Shown here: positions 36,190-48,699 of the stretch, piece after piece
Numbering within the stretch: position 1 is the first letter of the stretch
Layout: each line of letters opens with the position of its first letter
Source of the DNA: Ctena decussata
Lineage: Eukaryota; Mollusca; Bivalvia; Lucinida; Lucinidae
Assembly: GCA_963989385.1 (NCBI GenBank)
Contig: OZ022508.1
Span: 29,286,166 to 29,350,165 of the forward strand
Length of the DNA: 64,000 nucleotides
Direction: 5' to 3'
Made by a program: the position numbers and the translations under genes
Notes under the pieces: model-generated
The model's input: only the letters and a program-made list of their open reading frames with translations
Database searches by the model: none
Told to the model about the DNA's origin: nothing

Positions 36190-38500
36190 CAAATTTTGTC
36201 CCCTTAAATGACATATATATTTTGACAATATTCCTGTGCCTTATTATTTCATGCAGTACAGGCGCACCTTTTGTCACCGCTTTAGCGACCTCACTTGTTT
36301 ACCGACTCGGATATAACATCACAGCTATGTTGGGTATGACAATACTTCGAATAGGTTCGCATTTCAAGTTGATAGGGTTGAGGTCAAGGTCACAGTTGTA
36401 AGTTTTGAAAAAAACTTTGTCATCGCTCGAGTACCTTTTTTATAGATAAATTTAATGTAACTTGACCTAAATGGTCAGTTTTAAACATGTTGAAACAGTT
36501 TGCGTTTCAGCACTGTTCGTCTAAAATCAAGTTCACGGTTATTATTTCTAGAAAAAACAAGAGCTGTCGCCTGACAAACTGTTGAAACAGTTTGCGTTTC
36601 AGCACTTTTGGTCTAAAATCAAGTTCACGGTTGCTATTTCTAGAAAAAACAAGAGCTGTCGCCTGACAGCATAGCTCGCCTGAATAGGTGCTTGCCGATG
36701 TGGTGGTGTGGACTGCTATGCATAAAACTTCAGGCAAGCATGTCCATAATGACAACACATTTATAAACAAAAGCTATCTCAGAAATAAGTCTTAAAATAA
36801 AATTAAAATTAAGAACAAATCCACATGAAATTTCAAAGTCCATGAGCTTGAGGTCAAAGAACTAAGGGGTAGGAGGTGGGGATGGGGGTGGGGGTGGGGG
36901 CTAGTATGTATCAAACTTTGAACCATTATCTAACATCAGTCCAAGTATAAGTATCAACTGAGTCCGTTGTGGCACTGTGAAATGATGTCTTCATAAATAT
37001 AAAACTTTAACGAAAATTCAAAGTCAATGACCTTGATTTCAAGGTCATCCAGTGGGGTAGTGGGGTAAGTATATAGTGTTATGTAAAAACTCAAAAAAGT
37101 GTTCAAGTGTAATCTAAATCTCAGCCAAGCATTATGAATCAGTATGCAATTAGAAAATTTTAATAAAGACCAAATTTCCTAAGTTCCTGACCTTGACACG
37201 AAGATAACCAAGCGGGGTTGGGGTAGTACGCTGTAAAACTTTGGACTAATATCTAACTACAGTGCGAATATAAAAAGAATTCATCTATGGGTTCAGGAGA
37301 TATTTGTCTTCAATAAACTTTAAGCAAAACATCCAATCAATAAAAAGACGATTTTCTAAGTCCATGGCCTTGACATCAAGGTGACTGAGGGGGTGCTGAT
37401 AGTACCTTGGTAAGCTTTGGACCAATATCTAACCACAGTGCAAGTATCAAAGGAATCCATCCATGGGTTAAGGAGATATTGGGCTTTATTAAACTTTAAC
37501 CAAAACATCCAGTTCGAAAAAACTCCCAATTTTTAAAGTCCATGGCATTGACATCTAGGTCACTGAGTGGGGTGGGGGCGGTACCCTGCTAAACTCTCGA
37601 CCAATATCTAACTACAATGCAAGTATCAAAAGAATCCATTCATGTGTAAGGTGATATAGGTCTTTAAAAATCTTTAGCCAAAACATCCAATCCGGACGAG
37701 GACGCGGACGCGGACGCCGACATGGACGCTGACGCCAACGCCAGAGTGACAACAATAGCTCTTCCTGAACTTTCGTTCAGGCGAGCTAAAAACAACAAAA
37801 ACAAACAAACAAAAACATTGTCATCAATCTAGCCCCTTTATTTATTGACAGATTTTGATAGAACTTCATCCAAATGTTAAGTTTGACATTTTTTGACAAG
37901 TTCACGATCTAGAATTTTAGTGTCAAGGTCATGGTTACATTTTTTTGAAAATATTTTGTTGTCCCTCTAGCGCCTTTTTATCGGCCTATTTGGATATTAA
38001 GTATGACAACAGTTGGTATAAGTTAACGTTTCAGTATTGTAGGTCAAATGTCAAGGTCACACATGCTATTTTAGGTACCACTTTGTCATGGTTCTAGGGG
38101 CTCCATTTGTGAATCAATTCTGATCAAGCTTTACGCAAATGTTAAGTATGACAATATTGTGAACAAGTGTGCGCTTCAGCATTGTAGATCCAAGGTCACG
38201 GTCACAGTAACTGTTGCTATTTTTAGGAAAAAAAACAACTTTTCATCCCTCCATTACCTTTATTTATTGACAGATTTTGATATAACTTCACACAAATGTT
38301 TAGTGCGACAATATATTGGAAAAATCGGTGATCAAGAGGCAAGGTCAAGCTCACAGTTGCTATTTTCAGAAAAAAAACACCTTTGTCCTCCCTTTAGCAC
38401 CTGCATTTATGGACTGATTTTGACTTCATACAAATATGTCTTAAACATTACCCATCTAGTGAGGCATATGACGGGGGCATTTATCACCTTATTAATTGTC
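36190..38500 (+). repeat. Tandem array (about 125-bp units) split by a pearl-like element
   Basis: Units with 'gacagattttgatagaactt', 'aaatgttaagtatgacaat', 'gttcaaggtcacggttgcta' and 'aaaaacctttgtc' occur at about 36270-36540 and again at 37840-38460. An inserted element lies between them at 36648-37793. Its left end is AACAAGAGCTGTCGCCTGAC (stem ctgtc/gacag). Its core repeats read 'ccaatatctaactacagtgc' and 'aagtccatggccttgacat'. Its right end is a gacgcggacgcggacg run, then the CCTGAA/TTCAGG hairpin and GCGAGCTAAAAAC. A 92-bp direct duplication precedes it (36488 and 36580). Confidence 0.65.
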
Positions 38501-38627
38501 TAGTGCTAGTTTATTCTTAATTTCACTTTTTAAACAGTAAAAATAGTTTAGTAACATTTCATTCTGCATAAGAATATTTTTTTTATTTCTGGCTAATTAA
38601 TCCGGATGCTTATAGGCATCATTAATC

Positions 38628-38799
38628 AGGGGCCGTATTCATAAAACGACTTAAGTGGTTGCTATGCTGTTGCTAAGGCTAAGTTTGTAAGACTGTTCCT
38701 CCAGAGCAAATTTCATAGTTGTAGGGAATCTCCCTTACAGATATTTAGCCTTAGCAACAGCATAGCAACGACTTAAGTGGCTTTATGAATACGGCCCCT
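38628..38799. mobile_element. Short palindromic MITE, 172 bp
   Basis: The left arm AGGGGCCGTATTCATAAA runs on through cgacttaagtggttgctatg and ctgttgctaaggctaa. The right arm repeats the same sequence inverted to ACGGCCCCT. The central 60 bp (gtaagactgttcctccagag..) is unpaired. Very intact, so probably a young insertion. No frame. Confidence 0.85.
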
Positions 38800-38897
38800 A
38801 GAAATCAAATATACAATATGAAATAATCATAATCCATACACTTATGACACAAAAAGCTTAAAAGCAACCGAGGCTGAAAATAGTAATGGATACGCAC

Positions 38898-39035
38898 CAT
38901 CCTCACATGTTCTGTCGTTGTCTAGCATATTAATCGGGTAGTTACATCCACAATAGTAAGCCCCAACCTGCAGTGCTGGAATGCAAGCATCACTGCAGCC
39001 ACCAAGACCTCCCCTTGCATCACAGTTAGGAAGTC
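38898..39035 (-). CDS. Exon: LDLR-type EGF-like module
   Basis: A 138-nt exon (46 residues), phase 1 to 1. The acceptor is TTTTTTCTAG and the donor is GATG|GTGCGTA. Six cysteines lie in EGF order: NCDARGG, GGCSDACIP, AYYCGCNYP, then RTC near the end. The 'gGCs..C' spacing is that of EGF modules following YWTD propellers in LDLR and LRPs, where the module packs against the propeller. No calcium-binding D-x-D/N-E start is seen. It closes the propeller unit and begins the run of class 1-1 exons that encode the sushi domains. Confidence 0.92.
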
Positions 39036-42000
39036 CTAGAAAAAATATTACAATTATGCAAAACAAACGCTACTGCCGCATCCAAAATGGCACATGAAAT
39101 CATTTGAAAACATAGGATCCAAAGTTAAATTGGTTAAAGTTCTGAAATCATAATCATGTTAACAATTTATTATTCTAAAGGGTATTGAGAATCTTCGTTC
39201 TGTAATATGAGCGGCGAAACGAAAAAAACAACAAAGTGGCATTTGCACCGAGCGAAGACTCAGATGAAACTAAACATCCGCCAGTTTAATTCGACACTTT
39301 GCTTAGCGTTTAGAGGGTGTATGAAGGTCTAATCTACCTCCATGTTGACAGCGAAGACTCTGATCAGCTTGGATGCCCAGGCGAATCTGAGTCTGCACTG
39401 GGCGCACAACCACTTTGTTGGTTTTTATCTCTTGTCGCGGCTTAACACAGTTAGTACAAAGTCATGTAATATCATTGTCAATACTTTTTAAGATTTTAAT
39501 GTTACCGCAGTTGCAAATACTATATTAAACACATTCGAGGGGTGTTCAGAAAGTTCTGTTCGGGACGTCATATTTTGGTGAGATTCATAAAGACAGAACT
39601 TCTGATAGCAAAAAATCATTAAGATGTGATGTCTAGACAACTCTGCAAACGTATTGTCTGTTTTCTAAAGGACACACTTTTGAACGTCTGTGAAAGAGTT
39701 TTACCCTACAACCACCGCATTTCTTTTACTTTAGAAGGTCATAATTCATATATGAGCAGCCTTTTAATTTCTTCATCATTGCTACATGTACTCAAACTCT
39801 GTCTCCAGGCACTGAGTCCTGTAAATATTGCGGAAAGTATATTTAATCCAGGTTGCATACTGCCCCGTGAATCTGGATTATCTGCATTTTGGATGGTTGC
39901 GAATTTCCCCTTGCTACTAAGTTATCACGATTTTTTATGAAGCCAAATGCCTTAGCATTCAAAATCTTGTTAGGAAGAACTTTCGCATGGTCCAGTTCGA
40001 AATTGTTGAAAAAAATAAAATTAATATATAAATCGAAGTTGCTACAATCTTCAAAAATGACGTTGTTGACATTGATTTCAACAAGATGGCCAAGAGGCCA
40101 TGAGCTGCTCACCTGAGCAAAAAGGCTAAAGGTCATTATTTGACCAAATCTGATAGTTTGCAACTGACAAAATATGTGACATTGGTAAAAGGTCAAAGAA
40201 TTATCTCAACCTCTATTACTCAAAAGTGCTCATGTACTCATTTAGTTGTCAGGCTGTATTTATCAGATTTTGCACCAAATTCTTCGGTCGACTGGTTCTG
40301 GAGAAAGGACGTTTAAAGTATATATGGGTGTGGCCGCCATTGTGGTCATGTGACCTGGACCGTTCGAACTAATTTTCATTTGCTCAACCCCTAACATGCC
40401 AAATTTTAAGCATCTGAGCTAAGTTGTTCTGAAGAAGAAGATTTTTGAATATTTTCCTACATATAACTTTAGTTACAAAATTATTACTGATTTGATGGCC
40501 TCAGCCAAAGCAAAGTAGGGCATTCAACTACCCGACATTAATTTTCACTGACTGATTGCACAGCTACTTAGCTATGGCGGGTACATGAATATGGTGTTTA
40601 AATGTTGTAAATATTTTCTTTAACCATGATTTGGATGTCTGTAGATGTTTTGTAGGTTGAAATAAGCAAGTTGTTTACAATTAGTCCAGTCAAATTGTGG
40701 GGGAACCTAAAACAAATTGCAAAAGAAGGTTTTTTTTGGCAGTTATAAGCTCCTAAGACCTACATTTCTAACATACTAAAAGTAGGACAAAATCAGAGAA
40801 TGTGAAACTTGATTTTCCTATACCTTCTTTTCGAAGCATAGCTACTTTTGTTTGGATAACTGCTTCTAAACATCATTTCTAAACAGATTGAATCCATAGA
40901 AGTCATTGATAAAAAGTCATATATTGTTCTATACCTTTTGTCTATCTTTAAATTTGCTGAGTTTGCTTAACCGGTCAATCATATAATATATTAGTATTGG
41001 TTTACCCCACCCACCAATGCAGATTTTGCTTTACTACGAACTCTATGCAGATGGACATTATGGGTGGTAAGGAAGATAATTAACGGAATCAATGTTTATA
41101 AATGAAGACTGTGGCAGAACAATAGAACAAAATGGCTTGATATGACTGCTATTTATCAAATGACGGGACATCCTCGTGTGTTAAAATGATAATCCACTAG
41201 ATATGCTGGTAACTTGGACATGCATTGTGAGGTTAGGTGGTGACACCCATACCATTTTTGCATTCACAAATAGTAAAATATTTACTTCTCTGGTGCAAAA
41301 TTTGCAAATCAACCCCACGTCCTGTCCACCTAACAACACTCCACCCCAAACACCCACATCTCCTTGACCCACTAATAGCTTTAGCTGATACTTTCACTGA
41401 TGTGAGATAACGGCCTAAAGTTTTACACCTCACTCCTTCAGTAACCTCGAGGTCAAGGTCATGGACTTGGAAATTTCATGTTAAAATATGGGAAGTTATC
41501 AATTAAAGTTTTTAAGACCTATAGCTCCATAGACCTTTGATAGATATACCTCATACTATCACAATTTTAGATAATGGACTAAAGCTTCATACAGTACCAT
41601 ACGCACCCTACAAAATGGTCCAAGTTCAAAGTCAGGATTTAGCATATTTATATTAAAAATCGGGATATGCTTGGCTAAAGTTGTTTTAGCGATTCATTTC
41701 TCCTTAATCCTTGGGTGGATTTACTTAAAGCTTCACAGACTTTATGTAATGGTCTAGAATTTTATGCAATACTAATCCCTCTACCCCGCCCGCCCCTCCG
41801 TTGGTGGCTGAGTTTAGGGTCATGGACTTGGATTTTTTTGTAAGTTTCCTATAGACACTGGGTTTACACAGTATGTGGTTGGATTCAAATATGGTTAGAA
41901 TTCTGTTAGACGCTGGTCCAGTTTTTTTTTACACAATACCAACCCCACCTCTCTTGATGACCAGTGTGTAGATCAAGGTCACAGATTAAAACATTCAAGA

Positions 42001-44209
42001 ACACAAGAAAAGTCACTACACATAGAATAGGTCCCAGTTACATTCATATATAATAACTATAGAGCCCTTATATTCACGCAAGTAAATACAAGTATACGAG
42101 ACATGGACATTGAACAAGAGCCACAATATCATTTTTTTCCTGAGAAATTATACCCTCTCCGAAAAATGGTTTTCGGTTTGTTATTCCAAAACTATTTATT
42201 TCATATAAATGATCAACTGACAGACCAAAGCCTTCTGTGTCAACAGTTGTTCGTCCTTTAAGGAGTATCTGTTGCTGCCCCATGACACAAATAGCTAGAA
42301 TCATGGAATAGTCTAAAATCTGAATTAAAAGGGATTTTTAGAAACTTTTCTTAAACGATCTCCTTTAAAAAAGCCTCCTGTTATTATGGAATCTGAATAT
42401 GCGCACTTGGAAATAGGATATTCCCGAGGATGGTTTGGGGAAGAAAGGGCAAGTTATGACGAATAGAATCTTGCATGCATGCTCAACTAAACTCGGCAAA
42501 ACTAGAAAAATCCTCGACAAAGCCTCCGTTCTTACCGTTTTTACCAACACAAGTAATAAATTGCGTAATACAGAGATTCCTATAAGATCTTCTATTTCTC
42601 CAACAAAGGAGCAACATATATAGTATCCTCTGACTGAAATCAATATTCAAAGGCAATTTTCCTATGAGAAAGGAAATGTACTAAGACTATTCATAACTAT
42701 GTTGTACTGTTTGTTATCTTATGCATGTAGTTTTCTGTTCTATGTGCCTTTTTCGGGCTTCTCATGCCTTCAGAGATCAGTATTCCAACTTGTAGCATGT
42801 TTATGCTAAGCAAAGTCATCAGTATGACATATATCTCACTGACATGCAAAGATACACATTAGATTTACAGGCAAATTAAAGTGGGTGGGGAAATGTTTAC
42901 CAATTTCATTCTTAGATGACATAACATTTAACAAGGAATTATGACATATTTAATCTTAAGGTTTTAGATTCAATTCTGGCAGAGACAGTTGATTTTCTTA
43001 GAAGTAAAACACAGCAACAAGATTATGTCATTTAGTATATCACAGGAAATTGGTTTATTTAACACGCAATTAAGCTCTCGTGACATGCAGAAAAAATAAT
43101 TTTGTATTTTCCGGTTTTATCCTACTTTTCGTATGCCGTGTATGAATGTTTGTTCCCTACAAAAATGTAAAAAACAGCAACAACACATTCCTTTGCAATT
43201 TGTTTCGGGTTTTGGGAAAAGATCGTTAATTTGCATGGACTAAATGTACTTTAAACATTCTAGAAAAACCGGTGATACCCTAAGATAAAAAGAATTGTCT
43301 GGAAACGTCAGATATTCGCTCCCACTGGTCAAACAAAGGTTGTGGAAGCTTCAGGAAACTTGCGGAACTCTCAAGATAGTTCGTATTTCGAGAATTTTCT
43401 ATAATATCTTATTTTAGTACTGAAGAAAATTGGTAGAACACTCTTATTAAAACCTTTAGAATCCTCTGGTTTAAAATTATATCAGAATTGAGAACCTTTT
43501 GGTAAAATCTATCTCTGGTTTATTCCTGAATGTTCTTAGATAATAGATAAAGAACATAAAGTTTTAAAGGAGTGTCACTGTAAACTTCCACCAGTTAATA
43601 GTTAAATAAGTTTAAACTGGAATTAACTAGATTACTCTGTGACTCTCATTTTTGGATTTCAGAAATTTATGCTCATACAACTGACTTATTCATCTGAGAT
43701 TCAAAACTGTTAAAGGGCTTGTGTTTAAAATATTCTGAGAGACATTTAGGATAAAAATGTATTGTAAATTACATTTTCTTTGATTGATTATTTATTGTTT
43801 TATATTGCTGCTCATGTAAATAATTTTTTTTCAGTTTTAAAACAGGCTTGTTGCTGGTTTACTTCCATCTTTCTTGTAACCACTGCCAAGTCGTTACAAT
43901 GGTAATAGGCAGTTGCTGCTTACTCTTACGAGCACCTGATCAGTCATCTGTTTTAGGGTCCCTGGCTGTGTACCTTATATATTTCGGAATTCTCAATGTT
44001 TATATGATTTATGAACTCGGATATATGAATTTGATACTTTGACCACTTAAACTGAATATCCTAAGGAATCAAAGGTATTTAAAAAATATGACAGCTCAGT
44101 TTGAAGCAAATGTGCAGACTGGTTAGCTGATTTTAGTATTTGCTACTCTCTCAGTGCCTAGCGACCCATTTTATGCAAAGTCAAGTTTTGTTTGTTGAAA
44201 ACCGCATAC
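39036..44209. other. 5.2-kb intron
   Basis: It holds a foldback MITE (39208-39444). A lone mariner-type end is at 39535 (CGAGGGGTGTTCAGAAAGTT) with no partner found, cut by a left-end pearl-like fragment at about 40078-40480 (gccaagaggccatgagctgc, tcacctgagcaaaaaggcta). There is a 'ccccacccacc' repeat at 41000, and degenerate GGTCAAGGTCATGGACTTGG units at 41440-41980. The frames at 39626-40196, 42074-42304 and 42365-42643 show no recognisable domain. 43000-44160 is plain AT-rich intron. Confidence 0.5.
39208..39444. mobile_element. Foldback MITE, copy 4
   Basis: It runs from tgagcggcgaaacgaaaaa to ttgtcgcggctta, with 'gcgaagactcagatgaaact' paired against 'gcgaatctgagtctgcactg'. The arms are more diverged than at 35336 or 55971. 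Confidence 0.8.
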
Positions 44210-44328
44210 CTTTTTGTTGTAAAACGTCACTCGAATAAACCGCCATCGCAGTAGTTCTGTTTGCGCTGGAAATGGTGGCAAACGTTATTTGTTCAGAAAC
44301 GTCCTCTAGATTGACACGTATTATATCA
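44210..44328 (-). CDS. Exon: propeller blade 6 and linker to EGF
   Basis: A short 119-nt exon, phase 2 to 1, located by searching for the missing phase. The acceptor is TTTTCAG and the donor is AAAAAG|GTATGCG. AG|T completes a Ser, followed by DIIRVNLEDVSEQ, TFATISSANRTT and MAVYSSDVLQQKG. This matches the end of an LRP propeller, where 'I.r.dldg' and 'i.vy...qq' lead straight into the EGF cysteines. Joining to the next exon gives QQKGLPNCDARGG, as expected for a YWTD-EGF junction. It carries an N-R-T glycosylation site. Support comes from phase, splice sites and domain completion together; similarity alone would be weak. Confidence 0.82.
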
Positions 44329-44361
44329 CTGAAAACAAATATCATAACTAGGATTAACGGA

Positions 44362-44790
44362 ATATAGAGGATCTTACACTTGTGGTCATTTCATATGTAT
44401 TTTATAAAACAAGCCTCCAGCGAGTTTCATAAATTTCATATGAAACGACCACGAATATAAGATTCTGTTAATCATATTACGCTTTAAATTTATATATATA
44501 TATATATATATTTTTTGCCTTTAACTTGAAACAAGCATTCGGCGAGTTCGTAAATTTCATTTGAAATGAATAAAGTGTAAGATTCATTTTATCATATGGC
44601 CCTTTAATGTTTTTTTTCTTTGTTGTTTTTTGCCTATACTATTTCAATATGAAAACGTTTGCTGACATGGTCATTGTCAATGACGTTACATATACGAGCC
44701 AAAATTTTATTACATGTGAGGTAATACGATTTTTATGACACGACGCTATCCACTGAATAACAGCGACGTCATATGACAATGAAAGCATTG
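44362..44790. repeat. Palindrome-headed dispersed repeat, copy 2
   Basis: It starts 'tatagaggatcttacacttg', then a hairpin (tggtcatttcatatg / catatgaaacgacca, with gagtttcataaatttcatat). A TA run follows at about 44491-44511. The right part has 'tgacatggtcattgtcaatg', 'gttacatatacgagccaaaat' and 'tgaataacagcgacgtcata'. It lies only 34 bp upstream (in gene direction) of the blade-6 exon. Confidence 0.65.
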
Positions 44791-44839
44791 CAGGCAGGCA
44801 TGATACCCTGCAACTGCGAGGCATTTTTTGACATGCATA

Positions 44840-46080
44840 ATAATGAAATAGCCACAGAATTGGGATAGACAGAGATATGCTATCCTAACTGTAAATAGAT
44901 ATAAATATAAACTATTCATACATCAGCAGTCTTATCAGATTTCTAAGAATGTGTTCAGATTCATGAAGGGAAAATAACTCGAGAGGAAAGATAAGACTAC
45001 TCCTCATTTGGTAACAGTATGTAACATGCAGTGGTTTTTGTTCCTGTGAAGTTTCAACAAGATATTCCATATAGTAAACTAACTACAGATTAAATCCCCA
45101 TTTTTCAAAGACATTGGGGGCAGTAAATTCAAGAACAGGAATGGCCAAAGTAGCTGTATCTACATACCAAGTGCCAAGCATCTAAGCCTTGCGGCACTCT
45201 GCCCCAGGGCCATTTTGGACCCCAGGGCCACTATTTGAACAAACTTGGTTGAGATTTATTAGACAATGCTTCATATTACATATCAAAGCCCTAGGCCTAG
45301 CGTGTTCAGAGAAAATGTCATTTAAAGCAAATTGTTGACGACGCATGACGGAAGGCACACGACGGAGGACGGACGTCGGACAATGGATGATCAAAATAGC
45401 TCACCCTCAGCCTATGGCGCAGGTGAGCTAAACAAGAAACACGGATCATAAGCTATTTTTCATGTTAATGGGCATAATCTGTCCATTTTAACAGAGTTAC
45501 CATCCTTGTACTATTGGGAAAATGGTTCCTGGCCTGTTATTCCTTAACTGTTTATGATGTCTGACATTCGCAGATTTTTTTTAAATCAAAGGTTACATAA
45601 TGTGTGTCACATTATGTGTGTCACGGAAGTTAACAATATAAAACCTTTGATGTGAAACATATCTCTGAAGTTTCATCCAGATGTTCCATACAGTAAAAAA
45701 ATTACAGGTACATTTGTAAAACAACATGTTTCAGATCTATCAAGGGCGGATAACTCAGGAACTGGAAAGGTAATATTGACGGTCCTTTGTCACAATATGC
45801 TGATCATTTCCGATCGATAACTTGAGTTTTCTTCAAATTTTGCATACATATTGTTATCGGGGATGAGTGGTATGGCATTGTCAATGGGCAAAATCCGTCC
45901 ATTTCTAACAGAGACTGTCCTTGTTCGTATTAGAAAAATGTTTTTTGGTCTGTAATTTCTTTACTGTTTATGAAATCTAAATGAATTTCACAGATATGTT
46001 TAACATCAAAGGTTACATATTGCGACACCGGAAGGTATATCATAATGTCCCGCAACTATTGTGGGGCGGGGTATAAAGAA
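44840..46080 (+). repeat. Pearl-like repeat units
   Basis: Two to three degenerate units of about 420 bp ('cagatttatgaagggaaaataactc', 'gtgaagtttcaacaagatat', 'caaaggttacataatgtg'). One right end at 45370-45436 shows ggaggacggacgtcggac, then gctcaccctcagcctatggc and gcaggtgagctaaacaag. Another 'gggcataatctgtccatttt' unit continues past that end to about 46070. Confidence 0.5.
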
Positions 46081-46462
46081 CTAACGCGTTTTAGGTAGTC
46101 ACGAAAACTGTGTTTATGCCCGTGAAGGATGTTTTAAACTGCTCTTTGATCTTTATACACATCATGATTACGAGCGTAGATATGGTGAGTCCATATAGCA
46201 TGTTTACAGCACCAGAGTAAGGGGCTTGGCATGATCGACCATTAGACTGACGTTTAGTGAAATAAAAGTGCACTCAAACACACACACATAAACACACACA
46301 TAACCTTTTCGTCTATTAACACACTAGTAATGTCATGGATAAATGCATCCTTTTGATCCTCTAGATATGTAATATATTCAACTATGTGGCCACACAAATT
46401 AATAGAGCATAAACAACTCTGTTGAAGAAATGTTAAATCGGGAACACTTTCTTTACCATGCT

Positions 46463-47577
46463 TACGAGGGGTGTTCGAAAAGTAATGCAAATGACCTTAT
46501 AACTTTGTTTAGGGGAAAACTGGGCACATATGCTATGCATATGCTGAAAACACTACATTTTGTCGTTACAATGATACCAAACGCTGTACAAAAACACCTT
46601 TCCATATTGTCTTACAACGCATTTTATAAGGCCCCTGTCATACCACTGGGCTATTTTCATATGTAAAATCATTTCAGTGTTGGGCATTCAAGTCAAATAT
46701 CATTGCAAATACAAAATTAATCTTTGTCAGTTGGTTGTCCATTGTTGCCTACACTATTCATACAAAAGACAGATAAGTGGCAACTGTTATCGATTTATTC
46801 CTGGCAAAGCAATGCGCAATTCTTATGACGTTATTGAAATATACGTTAACGTCATTTTTAAAAGCTTGTAGAGGCTTCGTTTTTGGCATTAATTTGAATT
46901 TATTGACAGGTTTTCGTTGACCCATGTAAATGCTCTTGCTGACAAGATTTTGAATGCTAATACACTTGTTTTCATTACGAAATCATTTAATTTTTGGTAG
47001 AAAGGGGGAATTTGCTACTGTGGATTTGCTATATAATCCATATTCCCGGGCCAGTATGGAACCCAGATTTAAAATAATTTCCGCGATATTTACAGGACAA
47101 CATTGCCTGGGCATTGTCTTTAAGTAGCAAAAATAAAAACAAACCAAAGACTGACGATATATAAATTACGGCCTACTAAACTAAAATTCTGCAGTGTCTT
47201 TATGGTATACCTCTTTCAAAGATGATAAAAATGCGCCCTTTTAAAACAAGAGGGCCATGAGGCCCTGNNNNNNNNNNNNNNNNNNNNNNNAGGCTACATA
47301 TGAAATTTGGTTACAATCGGCTTAGCGGTTTCAGAGGAGAAGTCGTTTGAAATTGTGGACGGACGGACGGACGGACGACGGACGACGGACGCCGGAGCCT
47401 TACCATCCTATAAGCTCCCCCGGAGCCGCTGGCTCAGGTGAGCTAAAAAATACACCGTGTTTGCAGACTTTCCTACGTATATCATAGCTTTATGTGTTTT
47501 TGCAATCAGAAGTTCTGTTTTTATATTGGTTACCGAGAAATTACGTCATTTGCATTACTTTTCGAACGCCCCTCGTA
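46463..47577. mobile_element. Mariner-type non-autonomous element with nested repeat and gap
   Basis: The inverted ends are long: TACGAGGGGTGTTCGAAAAG then TAATGCAAATGAC on the left, answered by GTCATTTGCATTACTTTTCG then AACGCCCCTCGTA on the right. TA flanks each end. No transposase frame was seen. A pearl-like element (47244-47448) lies inside, starting AACAAGAGGGCCATGAGGCC and ending ggctcaggtgagctaaaaaa. It is interrupted by 23 Ns at 47268-47290. Confidence 0.85.
47268..47290. other. Assembly gap (23 N)
   Basis: The Ns lie directly after the left end of a tandem-core repeat element. The gap is a collapsed or unresolved core array of unknown true length. Confidence 0.98.
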
Positions 47578-48699
47578 TATTGCAAAGGATCCAGTTTTCT
47601 TGTTGCAAAAGCGTACATTTTATACTTTCTGGTATTTTAAATGTTTTATGAGGCATCTGTATTCTTCTTGATGCTTATCTAAACGCGGCACCCAATTATC
47701 AGATAAATTGTTGATTTTCCAATGCATACAAAATATGCATCATTTGGTTTAGATTCAGCTCTATTTTGTTGAAAAGGGAATTTTTCTTTCTCTGTCTCAA
47801 GACAGTTAAGCGGACGTTTTTCATCTTCTCCACTTAGAAGGCTACTTAACATTGACACCGCTATCCAAAAGAAAGTCAATTAATATGAGTAAAGCCTCAT
47901 TTCTGATTTACGCTGGCCTACAGCTAATGGCTTCTTCCATCCAAACGCTTTGAAAAATGGATACACTTTGCCACTTCGAACGATTTTATTTTTTATGTGT
48001 TAATAGGAAAGTTGGTCATCGAGTGTTTCCCATTTAAAATGATAATGTCTGAAAAAAAGGAAATAACTCAAACAAAAATTACGAAATATGCCCAAAAGTT
48101 AATCACTGCATCTACCCCTTGGTTGAAACCTACATGCTTAATATGAGGATCATAAGTTATGCGGGTTTTCACATATTTTGTTTAAAAGATTGTTCCTATA
48201 CAAATTGTTTTTGTCCAAACAAGGAGAATAACTCAAAGGAAAAATTTACGAAATAGGCTCAAATGTTTATCAAGTCATCTACATCTTAGTCTGTTACTGT
48301 ATGCAAAATATCAGGATCCTAGCTTCAAGCGGCTCTTCAAATATTTTGTTCACAGGTTGTCCTTCAGGATTATTCCTGAAGGGCAAGACCGGCGAAGGAA
48401 AAATAATATTTCCTATGTACATGCCACACACGATAATTTCAAATCCTTGCATAAGCGGTTCCCGAATTTCCCAGCTGCCATATAGTGCTACAGACGGACA
48501 GACGGACGCACGGACGGGGACGGCCGTATTCACGAATGACTATTGTGTGCCTTTAGATGAGTGTTTATGATATTTATGTGGTAAAGTCTCTTGTGTGACT
48601 AGGCACATAAAAGAATTGTGATTGGACGCCCATGTAAGTCTTTGTGGCTAGAGATATTCAGATATCCCATGTACATACACATTTGTGTTAAAACAACTT

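Larger units (their letters stand above)
34425..38897. other. 4.5-kb intron filled with repeats
   Basis: Listed separately are three foldback MITE copies (34442, 35206, 35336), the nested tandem array at 36190-38500 and the palindromic MITE at 38628. The rest (34670-35200 and 35580-36180) is AT-rich with no exon, except a palindromic-looking 'gacatcggcgc..gacgg' area at 35770-35830. No splice-compatible EGF or sushi exon was found here. Confidence 0.55.

Noticed and set aside
39626..40196. Overlapping open frames of 104, 75 and 117 residues
   Set aside because: They lie between a mariner-type end and a pearl-like left end. No transposase or other motif is recognisable on either strand.
42074..42643. 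Two minus-strand frames (76 and 92 residues) in the intron before the EGF exon
   Set aside because: Considered as the missing propeller exon, but neither has YWTD-type motifs nor splice sites in the needed phases. The exon at 44210-44328 satisfies both.
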